From a virus: 35,773 nucleotides of DNA. Every line of letters begins with the position of its first letter. Positions within the stretch are counted from its first letter, which is position 1. Positions 1 to 7,762 of the stretch are shown piece by piece. The notes under the pieces were generated by a model that searched no databases, had not been told where the DNA came from, and saw only the letters and a program-made list of their open reading frames with translations. The stretch lies in the IMG/VR virus record IMGVR_UViG_3300022866_000003, positions 1-35,773 of that record; one strand, 5' to 3'. The position numbers were made by a program, and so were the translations under genes.

Positions 1-127
1 TAAACCATTTCTTTGGCATAGGAATCACTTGGTTCTGTACATCATCAGGAAAAGCTACATATATATGAGTATCCCCTAATTTAGTATTCCAACATCCTGT
101 ATGACTATTACCATTCTCTGTAGCAAT
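1..127. repeat. Left copy of 127-bp terminal direct repeat
   Basis: Identical base for base to 35647-35773. The two copies mark overlapping ends of a circular (or circularly permuted) genome with a unit length of 35,646 bp. The repeat lies inside a coding sequence, and 127 is a common assembler k-mer length, so an assembly overlap is more likely than a biological T7-style terminal repeat. Confidence 0.95.
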
Positions 128-301
128 AATTTCATAAGGCATGTTAAGTAATACTGGGAACGAACAAGCCTTCTCTGTTAGCGTTACTGTTCCTACCTCT
201 GTTGTCATAACCATAAGGTCAGGAAGGTCTGTTTCTGCTGATACCTGTGTGTAACTAAAAGCGTAAAGTAAAGAGAAGATTAATAATGTTTTAGTTATCA
301 T
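1..301 (-). CDS. Small exported protein, 5' part (gene crosses the window ends)
   Basis: Starts at 301 and runs off the left edge. Joined across the circular junction it continues from 35646 to a TAA at 35624-35621, giving 109 codons (108 aa). Residues 1-23 look like a signal peptide: Lys4, a hydrophobic core (LLIFSLLYAF), then a VSA-ET signal peptidase I site. The mature part has two cysteines in ACSFP and GCW contexts, probably a disulfide. It resembles small periplasmic phage proteins with a C...GCW core, but I know of no assigned function. Its ATG shares one base with the stop of the upstream gene. It lies in the late operon upstream of the holin, so a role in the envelope or lysis is possible but unproven. 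Confidence 0.8.
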   Translation of the reverse strand, partial: MITKTLLIFSLLYAFSYTQVSAETDLPDLMVMTTEVGTVTLTEKACSFPVLLNMPYEIIATENGNSHTGCWNTKLGDTHIYVAFPDDVQNQVIPMPKKWF

Positions 302-660
302 TATGCCGTTACCCTATCATCTACTAGCCATGAGATAGTTGGTTCATCCCATACATACATCTTTTCATCAGTTGGCATAGGTACTGGAGCAGCCCATGAC
401 CATGTTGTTTCGTTTAGTGTCCATGATGAGAAGGGCTGTTCAGCATAAAATACATCATTAGTTATATCGTAGGTATATCCAATCCCTGCATAGTTACCTC
501 TTAGTGGTCTGCCTTCAGGCTGTTGATTTTCATGTGTGTTATAAGATGTTTGTACCCATAGGACGGAATCACCTACTTTTCCAGAGTCTATAAAATCTTG
601 GTCAGCAACTATAACGGCAGTCACTGTGTTTGTTTCATCTATTTTTGCGTAATGTGCCAT
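301..660 (-). CDS. Conserved phage hypothetical, tail-fibre-associated
   Basis: 119 aa beginning MAHYAKID, with the motif RGNYAGIGYTYD (about residues 54-65) followed by Trp/Pro-rich segments (FSSWTLNETTWSW, YVWDEPTISWL). This layout is familiar from small proteins encoded beside tail-fibre genes in marine cyanophages and pelagiphages. The function is not established; an accessory fibre or virion component is the usual guess. The start is supported by AAGGAG just upstream. It sits between the Gly-rich adhesin and the exported protein in the late block. Confidence 0.75.
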   Translation of the reverse strand: MAHYAKIDETNTVTAVIVADQDFIDSGKVGDSVLWVQTSYNTHENQQPEGRPLRGNYAGIGYTYDITNDVFYAEQPFSSWTLNETTWSWAAPVPMPTDEKMYVWDEPTISWLVDDRVTA

Positions 661-669
661 ATAATCTCC

Positions 670-1521
670 TTATGCTGCTTGGAATTGATAACGAATAATA
701 ACAACACCAGAACCTCCAGTACCAGCTGTTATGTTGATTCTATTTGCACCACCACCTCCACCACCACCAGAGTTGGTAGCACCTGCTTGTGCAGTAGTAG
801 TGCCATTTCCACCATTACCACCCCCTCCTACTCCGCCAGTTGAAATAGCTCCTGCGGGGACTCTATGATTATCTAAACCGCCTCCGCCACCCCCTGCTCT
901 AGCTACAGATGTCCCTGTGATTGAGCTAGACGTACCAGCACCACCATTTCCTGATACAGTAGAGGTAGCATTTTGACCTACAGCACTTGCACCACCGCCT
1001 CCACCAGTATTATATCCATTCCCACTACCCGCATTACCTGAACCAGTCCGCCCTGTTCCACCATCATTACCTTGAGATGGTGTAGTAGCTGGAGTATTAC
1101 CAGACCCAGGACCAAAGGCATACGTACCACCACCACCAGAACCTCCATCATAACCACTACCACGACCACCACCTGCAGATGTTATTGTACTAAATATAGA
1201 GTCATTACCACCACCACTTACCACACCACCACCACCAACAGTAACTGTATAGCTTGTCCTTGAAACAGATAGTGCTGCATTAGTACGATAACCACCTGCA
1301 CCACCACCTGCACCACCATTATTACCACCACCAGCACCCCCAGCCACAACTAAACACTCAACATCAGTAGCATCACCCAAATTAGTAACCACAAAACTTG
1401 AAGAACTATTAAAAGTATGTATCTTAAAATTCCCATCAGTAGTAATAGTGCCTCCTGTAGCTTCTATAAATCTATTGTAACGACTAGCTGCCATTGCCAT
1501 TCTAAATGAGGTAAATGCCAT
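670..1521 (-). CDS. Glycine-rich adhesin-like tail protein
   Basis: 283 aa. Starting here rather than at 1557 gives a TAATG overlap with the upstream tail fibre gene, the pattern used by its neighbours. The N-terminal 70 residues are ordinary (RYNRFIEATGG, then VECLVVAGG). From about residue 75 the chain is dominated by runs of 3-7 glycines with Ser, Asn and Thr, ending in GGSGVVIIRY near the C-terminus. Gly-rich blocks with this ending occur in phage tail proteins and marine adhesins. In phage S16 gp38 such blocks fold as packed polyglycine-II helices that carry receptor-binding loops. By analogy this may be the distal receptor-binding protein; homology to gp38 is not claimed. Codon use is restricted (GGT/GGA), leaving long open shadow frames on both strands. 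Confidence 0.75.
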   Translation of the reverse strand: MAFTSFRMAMAASRYNRFIEATGGTITTDGNFKIHTFNSSSSFVVTNLGDATDVECLVVAGGAGGGNNGGAGGGAGGYRTNAALSVSRTSYTVTVGGGGVVSGGGNDSIFSTITSAGGGRGSGYDGGSGGGGTYAFGPGSGNTPATTPSQGNDGGTGRTGSGNAGSGNGYNTGGGGGASAVGQNATSTVSGNGGAGTSSSITGTSVARAGGGGGGLDNHRVPAGAISTGGVGGGGNGGNGTTTAQAGATNSGGGGGGGANRINITAGTGGSGVVIIRYQFQAA

Positions 1522-3245
1522 TATGCGAACCCAGTTCCAGATTGTGCACCATACCAATTAGTACCATCAGATACAAAAACATAAATATCAATACCTGCAT
1601 CAGCAGTAGGAGCAGAACCACCAGACCACTTAATAGTTCCTGCCCAAGTAATACTTGTAGCAGTAGCATGAATTATAGTAAATGATTTACCTGCTGTAGC
1701 CGTAGGCATAGTAATTGTCATTGTACTAGTACAACTATAAATAGTACCTTCTGCAAAGGCTGGTGTAAAAGAAGCAGACTTAGTAGTCTGAGTTTCAGTT
1801 ATACCAGTGAATGTTTGAATAGCCGAGAAAGTTTGGTCTACATCTGTCTTTGCTGTATCAGCATCATAAGCCTGTACTGTCGTCCATGTCATTGAACCAT
1901 CAGCATCAGATGTTAAAGCCTGACCTGATGTTCCATCACCTGTTACATTTAATTTAGTCGCATTAACAGAGTCATCTGCCATTTTAGCTGTTGTTACATT
2001 AGCATCTAGTATCATTGAAGTAAGAACTTTATCTGTACCTATGGTAAGAGTTGTATCACCTGTTACATCTCCAGTATGAGTAGCATTAGTTACTTTAGCT
2101 GTGTTATCTGAAATTGCTGTATTAATAGCATCCGCTAGTTTATCGGCTGTAACTGCATCATCAGCTATCTTGCCTGTCGTAACATTAGCATCTAAGATCA
2201 TTGAGGTAACTACTTTATCTGTACCTATAGTAAGAGCAGTAGCTCCCGTTACGTCACCTGTATGTGTAGCGTTAGTTACCTTAGCAGTATTATCAGATAT
2301 CTCTGTATTGATTGAGTTAGCAAGTTTGTCTGCAGTTATAGCATCATCTGCTATCTTAGCAGTTTCTATTGAACCTGCTGTTAGAGCATCAGTAACATCT
2401 GTACTTGATAGAGTTATAGCTCCTGTTCTAGTATTAAATGCGGTTACTGATCCTGAGACAGAAAAAGCAGCTTGTTGCCATGCTGAACCATCCCATACAT
2501 ATAGTTGTTCTGAACCACCCGTATTATTATAGTATAAAGCACCAGTAACTGTAGCAGTTGGTGCTGTTCCTGCAACACCTAAGTATTGTGTCGCAAAGTA
2601 ATTAACTGGACTAATGTTTGTAGCAGTAGTATTAACATTAGCTATATTAGTAGCTACTGTACCAATATCTGTTCCGTCTGCTGCTACTGTTGTTACATCA
2701 GCACTTATCCCTGCTACTGTTGTAACGTTACCACTAACTCCTGCAACAGTGGTGACATTAGCACTAACACCTGCTACGGTAGTAACATTAGCTGATACTC
2801 CAGCTACTGAGGTAACATCGGCTGAGATACCAGAGACTGTTGTTACATTTGCTGCAATTCCTGCTACAGTATCTACGTTAGTTTGATCATCTGGCGTAAG
2901 AGTCAGTTGTAGCCAAGTTGTTGTTCCAAGATCATAGACATACATGATATTAGTTGTAGTAAGAAAGTAAAGAGCTCCATCTGTTAGAGCATCTCCATCA
3001 TTGTCTACAGTAGGAGCAGTTCCTTTTGCACCTAAGTACTTATCATCAAAGGTATCTACATACCCTGCTGCTGCCGTCTCACTAGACGCTGCCGCTGATG
3101 CACTTGATGCTGCTGCTGTTTTACTAGCTAACGCCTCTGAGGCAGAAGTAGCAGCTTCTGCAGCTTTAGTTGTAGCTACTGTAGCTTGACTACTAGCATC
3201 TGTAGTTGCATCTCCTGAGCCTCCTGGTCCTCTATAAATAGCCAT
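1521..3245 (-). CDS. Tail fibre protein
   Basis: 574 aa. The N-terminus MAIYRGPGG followed by an Ala/Ser-rich helical stretch (about residues 15-65) is typical of marine podovirus tail fibres. Residues about 124-213 are nine tandem decapeptides of the type VTTVAGVSAN. A 62-residue unit (KIADDAITADKL... to ...ILDANVTTG) then occurs twice in tandem, with a partial third copy. The C-terminus ends in a compact domain (DIYVFVSDGTNWYGA) common at fibre tips. The repeated shaft suggests a long trimeric beta-rich fibre. T7 gp17-like attachment residues cannot be recognised, so the adsorption role rests on composition and context. It is followed by the Gly-rich adhesin with a one-base overlap. Confidence 0.85.
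   Translation of the reverse strand: MAIYRGPGGSGDATTDASSQATVATTKAAEAATSASEALASKTAAASSASAAASSETAAAGYVDTFDDKYLGAKGTAPTVDNDGDALTDGALYFLTTTNIMYVYDLGTTTWLQLTLTPDDQTNVDTVAGIAANVTTVSGISADVTSVAGVSANVTTVAGVSANVTTVAGVSGNVTTVAGISADVTTVAADGTDIGTVATNIANVNTTATNISPVNYFATQYLGVAGTAPTATVTGALYYNNTGGSEQLYVWDGSAWQQAAFSVSGSVTAFNTRTGAITLSSTDVTDALTAGSIETAKIADDAITADKLANSINTEISDNTAKVTNATHTGDVTGATALTIGTDKVVTSMILDANVTTGKIADDAVTADKLADAINTAISDNTAKVTNATHTGDVTGDTTLTIGTDKVLTSMILDANVTTAKMADDSVNATKLNVTGDGTSGQALTSDADGSMTWTTVQAYDADTAKTDVDQTFSAIQTFTGITETQTTKSASFTPAFAEGTIYSCTSTMTITMPTATAGKSFTIIHATATSITWAGTIKWSGGSAPTADAGIDIYVFVSDGTNWYGAQSGTGFA
1986..2357 (-). repeat. Two tandem 186-bp units in the tail fibre gene
   Basis: Unit 1 is 2172-2357 and unit 2 is 1986-2171; a diverged third unit begins at 1985 (KMADD). 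Each encodes 62 residues. The proteins are nearly identical over SDNTAKVTNATHTGDVTG while the DNA differs at many third positions, so the duplication is old or selected for protein sequence. Confidence 0.9.
2607..2876 (-). repeat. Nine tandem 30-bp (decapeptide) repeats in the tail fibre gene
   Basis: Perfect 30-bp phasing of units that encode V-T-T-V-A-G-V/I-S-A-N/D. The six central units are the closest to consensus and the last three decay (VTTVAADGTD, IGTVATNIAN, VNTTATNISP). They form the shaft of the fibre. Confidence 0.9.
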
Positions 3246-3254
3246 GTCTTACTC

Positions 3255-3416
3255 CTAGTGTTCTTTTTTAGTAAATATACTTTTCTTTTTCTCGACTTTC
3301 TTTTCTGGTTCATCTTCAAGAAGGACGTAACCATTATGTCGTTTCATTGATTCTATGTCTATCTTAGATGTGAATTCTACTTTGTTTCCTGATTGTATAC
3401 ATTGATACCAAGCCAT
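3255..3416 (-). CDS. Small conserved phage protein
   Basis: 53 aa starting MAWYQCIQSG and ending in a very Lys/Glu-rich tail (EKKVEKKKSIFTKKEH). AAAGGAG lies 6-7 nt before the ATG. It lies between the capsid gene and the tail fibre gene, immediately after the UUCG hairpin. I recognise only a general likeness to small proteins in the same place in other marine podoviruses. Function unknown. Confidence 0.75.
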   Translation of the reverse strand: MAWYQCIQSGNKVEFTSKIDIESMKRHNGYVLLEDEPEKKVEKKKSIFTKKEH

Positions 3417-3433
3417 CTTAAATCTCCTTTATA

Positions 3434-3462
3434 AAGATATACCCTCCGAAGAGGGTTATCTT
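3434..3462 (-). terminator. UUCG-capped hairpin after the capsid gene
   Basis: On the - strand the RNA folds as AAGAUA-ACCCUC-UUCG-GAGGGU-A-UAUCUU: six GC-rich pairs closed by a C(UUCG)G tetraloop, then six more pairs across a one-base bulge, followed by a U/A-rich run. It sits 11 nt after the major capsid stop codon. A partial terminator or RNA-stabilising structure that raises capsid expression relative to downstream genes fits, as Tphi does after T7 gene 10. Confidence 0.75.
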
Positions 3463-3472
3463 ATATTACTTA

Positions 3473-4393
3473 TTACGCAGGTACAACTAATGCAAACGCC
3501 GCATCATCACGTAATTCTTTAACACCATAGATTGTATCTGAAGTGTAAAGAGTACTTAAATGATCTTGTTTGTATTGAGTTTGAGACCTAACACTCATTT
3601 GTTCTACTAGAACTGCTGCATCTTTATGACCCATAAGAGCAACTCTAGCAACACCAGAACCACCTGTTGTATCACAGTTAGAAGAAACATATACTGGCAT
3701 ACCATAGAGGTTACCAATTTGTCCATTTCTAATTGTGTTAGCATTACCTGTTTCACCAACAAAGTCCATAGCTGTATAACGATCAAGACCCATTAATGTA
3801 TTTCTAGCTGATGGAGGAACCATGAAGAATCTTCCATCTGTAGGTACATCATTGTCATCTAGTCGTTGAATAGTTCTACGAATAGCTGCATCTGTAAGAG
3901 CCGCTTCGTTGTTAGTAGAGTCATCATACAAAGTTGTACCATTACTACCAATATAACCTTTATCATATGCTGATGTTGCATCACCTGCATTAAAACCTCT
4001 ACCTAACTGAACTAAGTCTGTATCAACTTGTTTAGCTAGTGCATAACCTGCATCATCTGTATAGAAACGTCTAAGAGATGATAAAGCTTGTACTTCAACA
4101 ATATCTTCAATGAAACGTGAATATTCATAATGCTTATTAATCAATACAGGAATGTTAGTTTCAGTAGCTGCAATCAATGTTACTGCTGTTGATGCTGCCT
4201 TAACTGAAGCTGCTCCTCTTGTAGGTTTAGGGATATTAATTGTATCTCCCTTTTTACCTTTAAAGGACATTTTCTTAAATACATTCGCTGCTACTAAGTG
4301 TTTCTTGTACGCTGCTACTACCTCGTCAGACCATATTTCAGGTATGAAGGTAGCGGCTGTGGTCGTAGTGACCGCTGGGGTTGGATATGCCAT
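3473..4393 (-). CDS. Major capsid protein
   Basis: 306 aa, directly after the scaffold gene. The sequence begins with a Thr/Ala-rich arm (MAYPTPAVTTTTAATFIPEIW) leading to VVAAYKKHLVAANVFKK and GDTINIPKP, the entry typical of HK97-fold phage coat proteins in marine podoviruses. The later RFFMVPPSARNTLMGLDRY and IGNLYGMPVYVSSN segments match the A-domain region of that family. The length is close to the usual 300-350 aa. A strong hairpin follows. Assignment rests on these motifs and the portal-scaffold-capsid order. Confidence 0.9.
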   Translation of the reverse strand: MAYPTPAVTTTTAATFIPEIWSDEVVAAYKKHLVAANVFKKMSFKGKKGDTINIPKPTRGAASVKAASTAVTLIAATETNIPVLINKHYEYSRFIEDIVEVQALSSLRRFYTDDAGYALAKQVDTDLVQLGRGFNAGDATSAYDKGYIGSNGTTLYDDSTNNEAALTDAAIRRTIQRLDDNDVPTDGRFFMVPPSARNTLMGLDRYTAMDFVGETGNANTIRNGQIGNLYGMPVYVSSNCDTTGGSGVARVALMGHKDAAVLVEQMSVRSQTQYKQDHLSTLYTSDTIYGVKELRDDAAFALVVPA

Positions 4394-4419
4394 GTTAATT
4401 ACCTCTCTATAATGTTATT

Positions 4420-5244
4420 TTAAATAACTCGCCCTTCTTGGTAAGCTTGCATTATCTCATCGGATAATGAATCATACTTGTCTGGGTCTGTTTGCATAAG
4501 TTTAATAATATCGCTTCTACGATACTTCTTTTTAGAAACAGGTTCGTTACTTCCTTTACTACCAATACTAGCTGCTTTCAATTGATTGTCTTTATCAATC
4601 TTACTTGTCTCTGTAACCTTAGCAATTCTTTCTTGCTTGTCAGTCCAGTTACTAAGTAGTTCATGACCAGAGTCATAATCAAAATGTACTTCTGCTCTAT
4701 TGTATAGTTCAGAACGAACTCTTGAAGACTTGATCCACTCTGCAAAAGCAGGGTCTTGTACCATTTGTTCTAGTTCTGGAAACTCTGCGTTGAGTCTAGT
4801 TAATGTAGCAGTACGCTTCATCTGTAGAGCTGCTTGCTGTGCTTCTTTAATAGCTGGGTGGCTATCAATCTGACTTTGAACATTCTTGGTAGGATTCTCA
4901 AAAAAGTCTTCTGGTGTTACTGCTTCTATAGTCGATGCTTCTTTCGAAGTTTGTGTTTTAATGAAATCATCAACAACTTGCCTTAGTTCACCTACCTCAG
5001 ATCCTTGTTTACCAATGAGCTTTTCAGCTTCTTGGTGCATTGCTACAATCTCTTTAGCAGATTTACCTTTATACTTCTCAGGTAAGTCATCTTCTTCTGT
5101 CTGTACTTTCTCCTTTGGCTTTCTTTCAGGTACTGGTTTTAACTCTGCTTCTAATGTTGTTTCAACCAAGTCTGAATCTACTGCCAGGTCTGGAGCCTGT
5201 ACTTCTATTATTTCATCTTCAACTTCTTCTATTATTTCAGCCAT
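4420..5244 (-). CDS. Scaffolding (capsid assembly) protein
   Basis: 274 aa from the ATG at 5244, chosen because AGGAG lies 8 nt upstream; an in-frame ATG at 5262 lacks one. The protein is acidic at its N-terminus (EIIEEVEDEIIEVQ), rich in Glu/Lys and predicted mostly helical, with a basic C-terminal end (KKKYRRSDIIKLMQ) of the kind that contacts coat protein in T7 gp9 and P22 gp8. Position between portal and capsid genes is the main support. Confidence 0.85.
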   Translation of the reverse strand: MAEIIEEVEDEIIEVQAPDLAVDSDLVETTLEAELKPVPERKPKEKVQTEEDDLPEKYKGKSAKEIVAMHQEAEKLIGKQGSEVGELRQVVDDFIKTQTSKEASTIEAVTPEDFFENPTKNVQSQIDSHPAIKEAQQAALQMKRTATLTRLNAEFPELEQMVQDPAFAEWIKSSRVRSELYNRAEVHFDYDSGHELLSNWTDKQERIAKVTETSKIDKDNQLKAASIGSKGSNEPVSKKKYRRSDIIKLMQTDPDKYDSLSDEIMQAYQEGRVI

Positions 5245-5292
5245 ATTATTTCTCCTGTGCATGATAGCATTTTAGGAAGGTTACTTTGGGGA

Positions 5293-5526
5293 CTAATCCT
5301 CGGCAGCCTTTTTCTGTTCTGCTCTAGTTTGATCCCAATGTTTCTTTTCCCAGGACAGAGCAGCCCCTGGAAAGGACCCAGACACGCCTTCAAGTTGGAT
5401 TGATGGTGTACTTATAATTTTATAAGCAACCTTTCCACAGGAAGGACAGTCATGTTCTTTAGTGTATTCAACGAGTTCTTCAAAGATACCACATTGAGCA
5501 CATTCAAATTCAAATAGTTTACGCAT
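5293..5526 (-). CDS. FmdB-like zinc ribbon protein
   Basis: 77 aa. Cys9-x2-Cys12 and Cys27-x2-Cys30 in the context FEFECAQCG and CPSCGKVAYKIIS match the FmdB-type single zinc ribbon seen in many phage structural operons. The C-terminal half is charged (WEKKHWDQTRAEQKK). The start overlaps the upstream gene by 8 nt. It may regulate or chaperone capsid assembly; no biochemical role is known to me for the phage versions. Confidence 0.8.
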   Translation of the reverse strand: MRKLFEFECAQCGIFEELVEYTKEHDCPSCGKVAYKIISTPSIQLEGVSGSFPGAALSWEKKHWDQTRAEQKKAAED

Positions 5527-5758
5527 TACTTTCTAACTCATCATAAGTTTCTTGCGAAACTGTTTTTAATGTTAGTATCCAGTTAAGTATATCTAGTTGA
5601 CCTTTTCTTCTATTAAGAGTTTTCTCATCATCAACAGCATTTATACTGTTATACTGATCATGTAAAACCTGAACATCATCTACTAAGTCTAACCAACCTT
5701 TTGATACCATCATTTTAAATCGTTCTTCGTAGTACTCTTGTAATTCTTTATCTACCAT
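5519..5758 (-). CDS. Small conserved phage protein, leaderless start predicted
   Basis: 79 aa, helical and acidic (ELQEYYEERFKMMVSKGW, then RRKGQLDILNWIL). Short proteins with this GQLxxLxWxL pattern occur beside portal genes in many marine phages; function unknown. There is no Shine-Dalgarno before the ATG. A strong promoter (-10 at 5765-5770) puts the expected transcription start on or next to the A of the ATG. Confidence 0.8.
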   Translation of the reverse strand: MVDKELQEYYEERFKMMVSKGWLDLVDDVQVLHDQYNSINAVDDEKTLNRRKGQLDILNWILTLKTVSQETYDELESNA

Positions 5759-5764
5759 ATTAAT

Positions 5765-5793
5765 ATTATACCATATAATTACTGAAAAGTCAA
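5765..5793 (-). promoter_or_regulatory. Promoter A (late, before zinc-ribbon/scaffold/capsid)
   Basis: Read on the - strand: TTGACT, 17-bp spacer ending TGG, TATAAT, then AT-TAATAT running into ATG. It lies between the portal stop and the next start codon. It matches the five-site consensus described under findings. Confidence 0.85.
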
Positions 5794-5794
5794 G

Positions 5795-7747
5795 CTATTT
5801 CTTAGCCATCTGCATTCTTACGATCTCTTTGTTATCAATCATGTCTGCTTTCTTCATTTGTAACTCTTGTTCTTTAAGCATAAGCTCTGCAGTTTGAACT
5901 CTTCGTTTGAATTCAGCTGCTTGTTCTTCAGCTTCACTAGGTAAGTTAGTAGCTAGAGCTGTCATCATTTTAGCTTGAACTTCTTGTGGTTTCATCTGAG
6001 CACTAACCATATAGTTCTGTGCTTGTGCTGTATTCTCTTGAGCTTCTGACTGTTGTAACTGTATAAGAGCTTGTGCTTGAGCCATAACTATTTGTTGCTG
6101 TTGTTGTTCCTGCTGTTGTTGTGCTTGTTGTGATTGTGTTAGAACCATCTTAATATCTGTTTTATTAGGTAGACTAGAGTTAGCTACAATACCTTGTAAT
6201 AACAGAGGTACGACAGGACTAGAAGGTCCTAATGTTTTAAGTAGGTTAATAAACTGTATCTGTTCTACTTCTTTAGCTAGATTACCTAATGAACCATTAG
6301 GAACAAACTTATAGTCTGCTACTGGGAAGTGTTCTGGATCAAACTGCATAAACCTATGTGCTGCTTTCTCAATGAAAGGTATTAAGAAGTTTTCTTGGAA
6401 GTTTACAAGAGTTCTTTTGTTCTTCTTAAGGATTGTAGAAAGTGTTACTGACAATTCACCACCTGTTGGTTGTTTCATATCAGCAGCAGTGTTCAATGTG
6501 TTAGTTGCTTGTAAAAGCATTTGTTGGAATTCTTTTGCTGTAGTTAAGTTAGAAGCATCTGTTTGACCAAACTTAAATGGCATTAGAACTTCAGCAGGAG
6601 AACCATTAGTTAGTAATGTTTTACCTGGTCTAATCTCAAACTTAGCTCCACGAGGAAGTCTAGTTGCATCCATACCCATCATAGGTGCTGTGGTCAATGC
6701 TAGGCTATCAAGGTGAGCTCTTAATTGAGCATCTATAGCTTTCTGCATGTTATAACCTTTTTCTGCTACACCACGACCCCAGAATCGATTAGGAACGGTA
6801 TCATCTTGGTAAGCAACTACTGGTCTATCTTTCATCATGTAAGGAGAACGCTCTGCTTTAAGAAGAACATTGTCATTACCAATGACTACGATAGCTTCAA
6901 CAAGGTTTCCATATTCTGCTAGTAAGTCTGTACCACCTTCTACAAAGTCAACTACACCATCTTCTGGACTATCAATAAGTTTCTCTGGAACAAGACCATA
7001 GTACCTAACTATCTTAACTTTATTCTGGTCATACTCTTCATCTATCCATGATTCTTCTAAATCAAGGTCATTCGAAGCATTACCACCAAGATCAGCATCC
7101 ATATAGACACCTGATTCCATGTTCTCTGCTATTTTATGTGAAGATACAAACTCTTCTATAGCAACACCCATAGCATCTGGAATACTTGTAGCATTAGGAT
7201 CAATAAGGAAGTTCTGAGGACTAATAGGGTTAAGTGTTACGTTGAATTTCTCTTTTGATATCGTACCAATAGCAATACTCTCTACTTCTTCCATAGGTTG
7301 AGTAGCTGGGATACGTTCCATTGTCTTTTTAAGAGTGATCTCCCCAATACCCGTACCATAAATACTAGCTAACAGGATAATATCACCTACATTCTTGCGT
7401 AGTCCATTCTTTTTAAAGCACTCTTTCATGTACTGTTGAAGATACTGGATATCTCTATCATCTTTATCAGCCATGTCATCATCAATACTAAATAAACTAT
7501 CTCCAGATCCAAAGACACCTTCTTCAATTTCAGATGCGTGGTTCTCAATAGCTTCTTGTAGAGCTGGTGAAACAATCCTGCTTCTTTCAGACTCTCTTAG
7601 TTTGTCTTGAGCAGCCCACTCACCTCTCCATAGCCTCTCATACTCTTTCCACTGTTCAAGATAGTTAGAATCTCTGCTATCTCTCCAGTCTTCTAAGTGT
7701 CCTTGAACCCAAGTAACTAATTGTGATGGTGCTTTATATTCAGCCAT
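5795..7747 (-). CDS. Portal (head-tail connector) protein
   Basis: 650 aa, immediately downstream of the large terminase. The N-terminal region has the Trp/Glu-rich start common to podovirus portals (WRDSRDSNYLEQWKEYERLWRGEW), followed by ERSRIVSPALQEAIENHASEIEEGVFG. The segment IDAQLRAHLDSLALTTAPM and the long helical C-terminus fit the stem and crown. The C-terminal barrel region contains an extended Gln-rich stretch (about residues 540-590, including QQQQEQQQQQ), likely a coiled-coil part of the barrel in the capsid interior. It is larger than T7 gp8 (536 aa). Confidence 0.88.
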   Translation of the reverse strand: MAEYKAPSQLVTWVQGHLEDWRDSRDSNYLEQWKEYERLWRGEWAAQDKLRESERSRIVSPALQEAIENHASEIEEGVFGSGDSLFSIDDDMADKDDRDIQYLQQYMKECFKKNGLRKNVGDIILLASIYGTGIGEITLKKTMERIPATQPMEEVESIAIGTISKEKFNVTLNPISPQNFLIDPNATSIPDAMGVAIEEFVSSHKIAENMESGVYMDADLGGNASNDLDLEESWIDEEYDQNKVKIVRYYGLVPEKLIDSPEDGVVDFVEGGTDLLAEYGNLVEAIVVIGNDNVLLKAERSPYMMKDRPVVAYQDDTVPNRFWGRGVAEKGYNMQKAIDAQLRAHLDSLALTTAPMMGMDATRLPRGAKFEIRPGKTLLTNGSPAEVLMPFKFGQTDASNLTTAKEFQQMLLQATNTLNTAADMKQPTGGELSVTLSTILKKNKRTLVNFQENFLIPFIEKAAHRFMQFDPEHFPVADYKFVPNGSLGNLAKEVEQIQFINLLKTLGPSSPVVPLLLQGIVANSSLPNKTDIKMVLTQSQQAQQQQEQQQQQIVMAQAQALIQLQQSEAQENTAQAQNYMVSAQMKPQEVQAKMMTALATNLPSEAEEQAAEFKRRVQTAELMLKEQELQMKKADMIDNKEIVRMQMAKK

Positions 7748-7762
7748 GTTATATCCTATTAA

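Noticed and set aside
598-1263. Open frames on + strand and an alternate - frame (978-1172) across the Gly-rich gene
   Set aside because: Low-complexity GGT/GGA codons leave every frame open; products are Thr/Cys/Ser or Val runs without ribosome sites.
2101-3189. + strand frames opposite the tail fibre gene
   Set aside because: Shadows of the repeat-rich fibre gene; Ala/Val/Ser-rich repeats with no start signals.
6060-6135. CAA/CAG-rich tract as a microsatellite in the portal gene
   Set aside because: Mixed Gln codons and helix context suggest a coding Gln-rich barrel helix rather than a DNA-level repeat.
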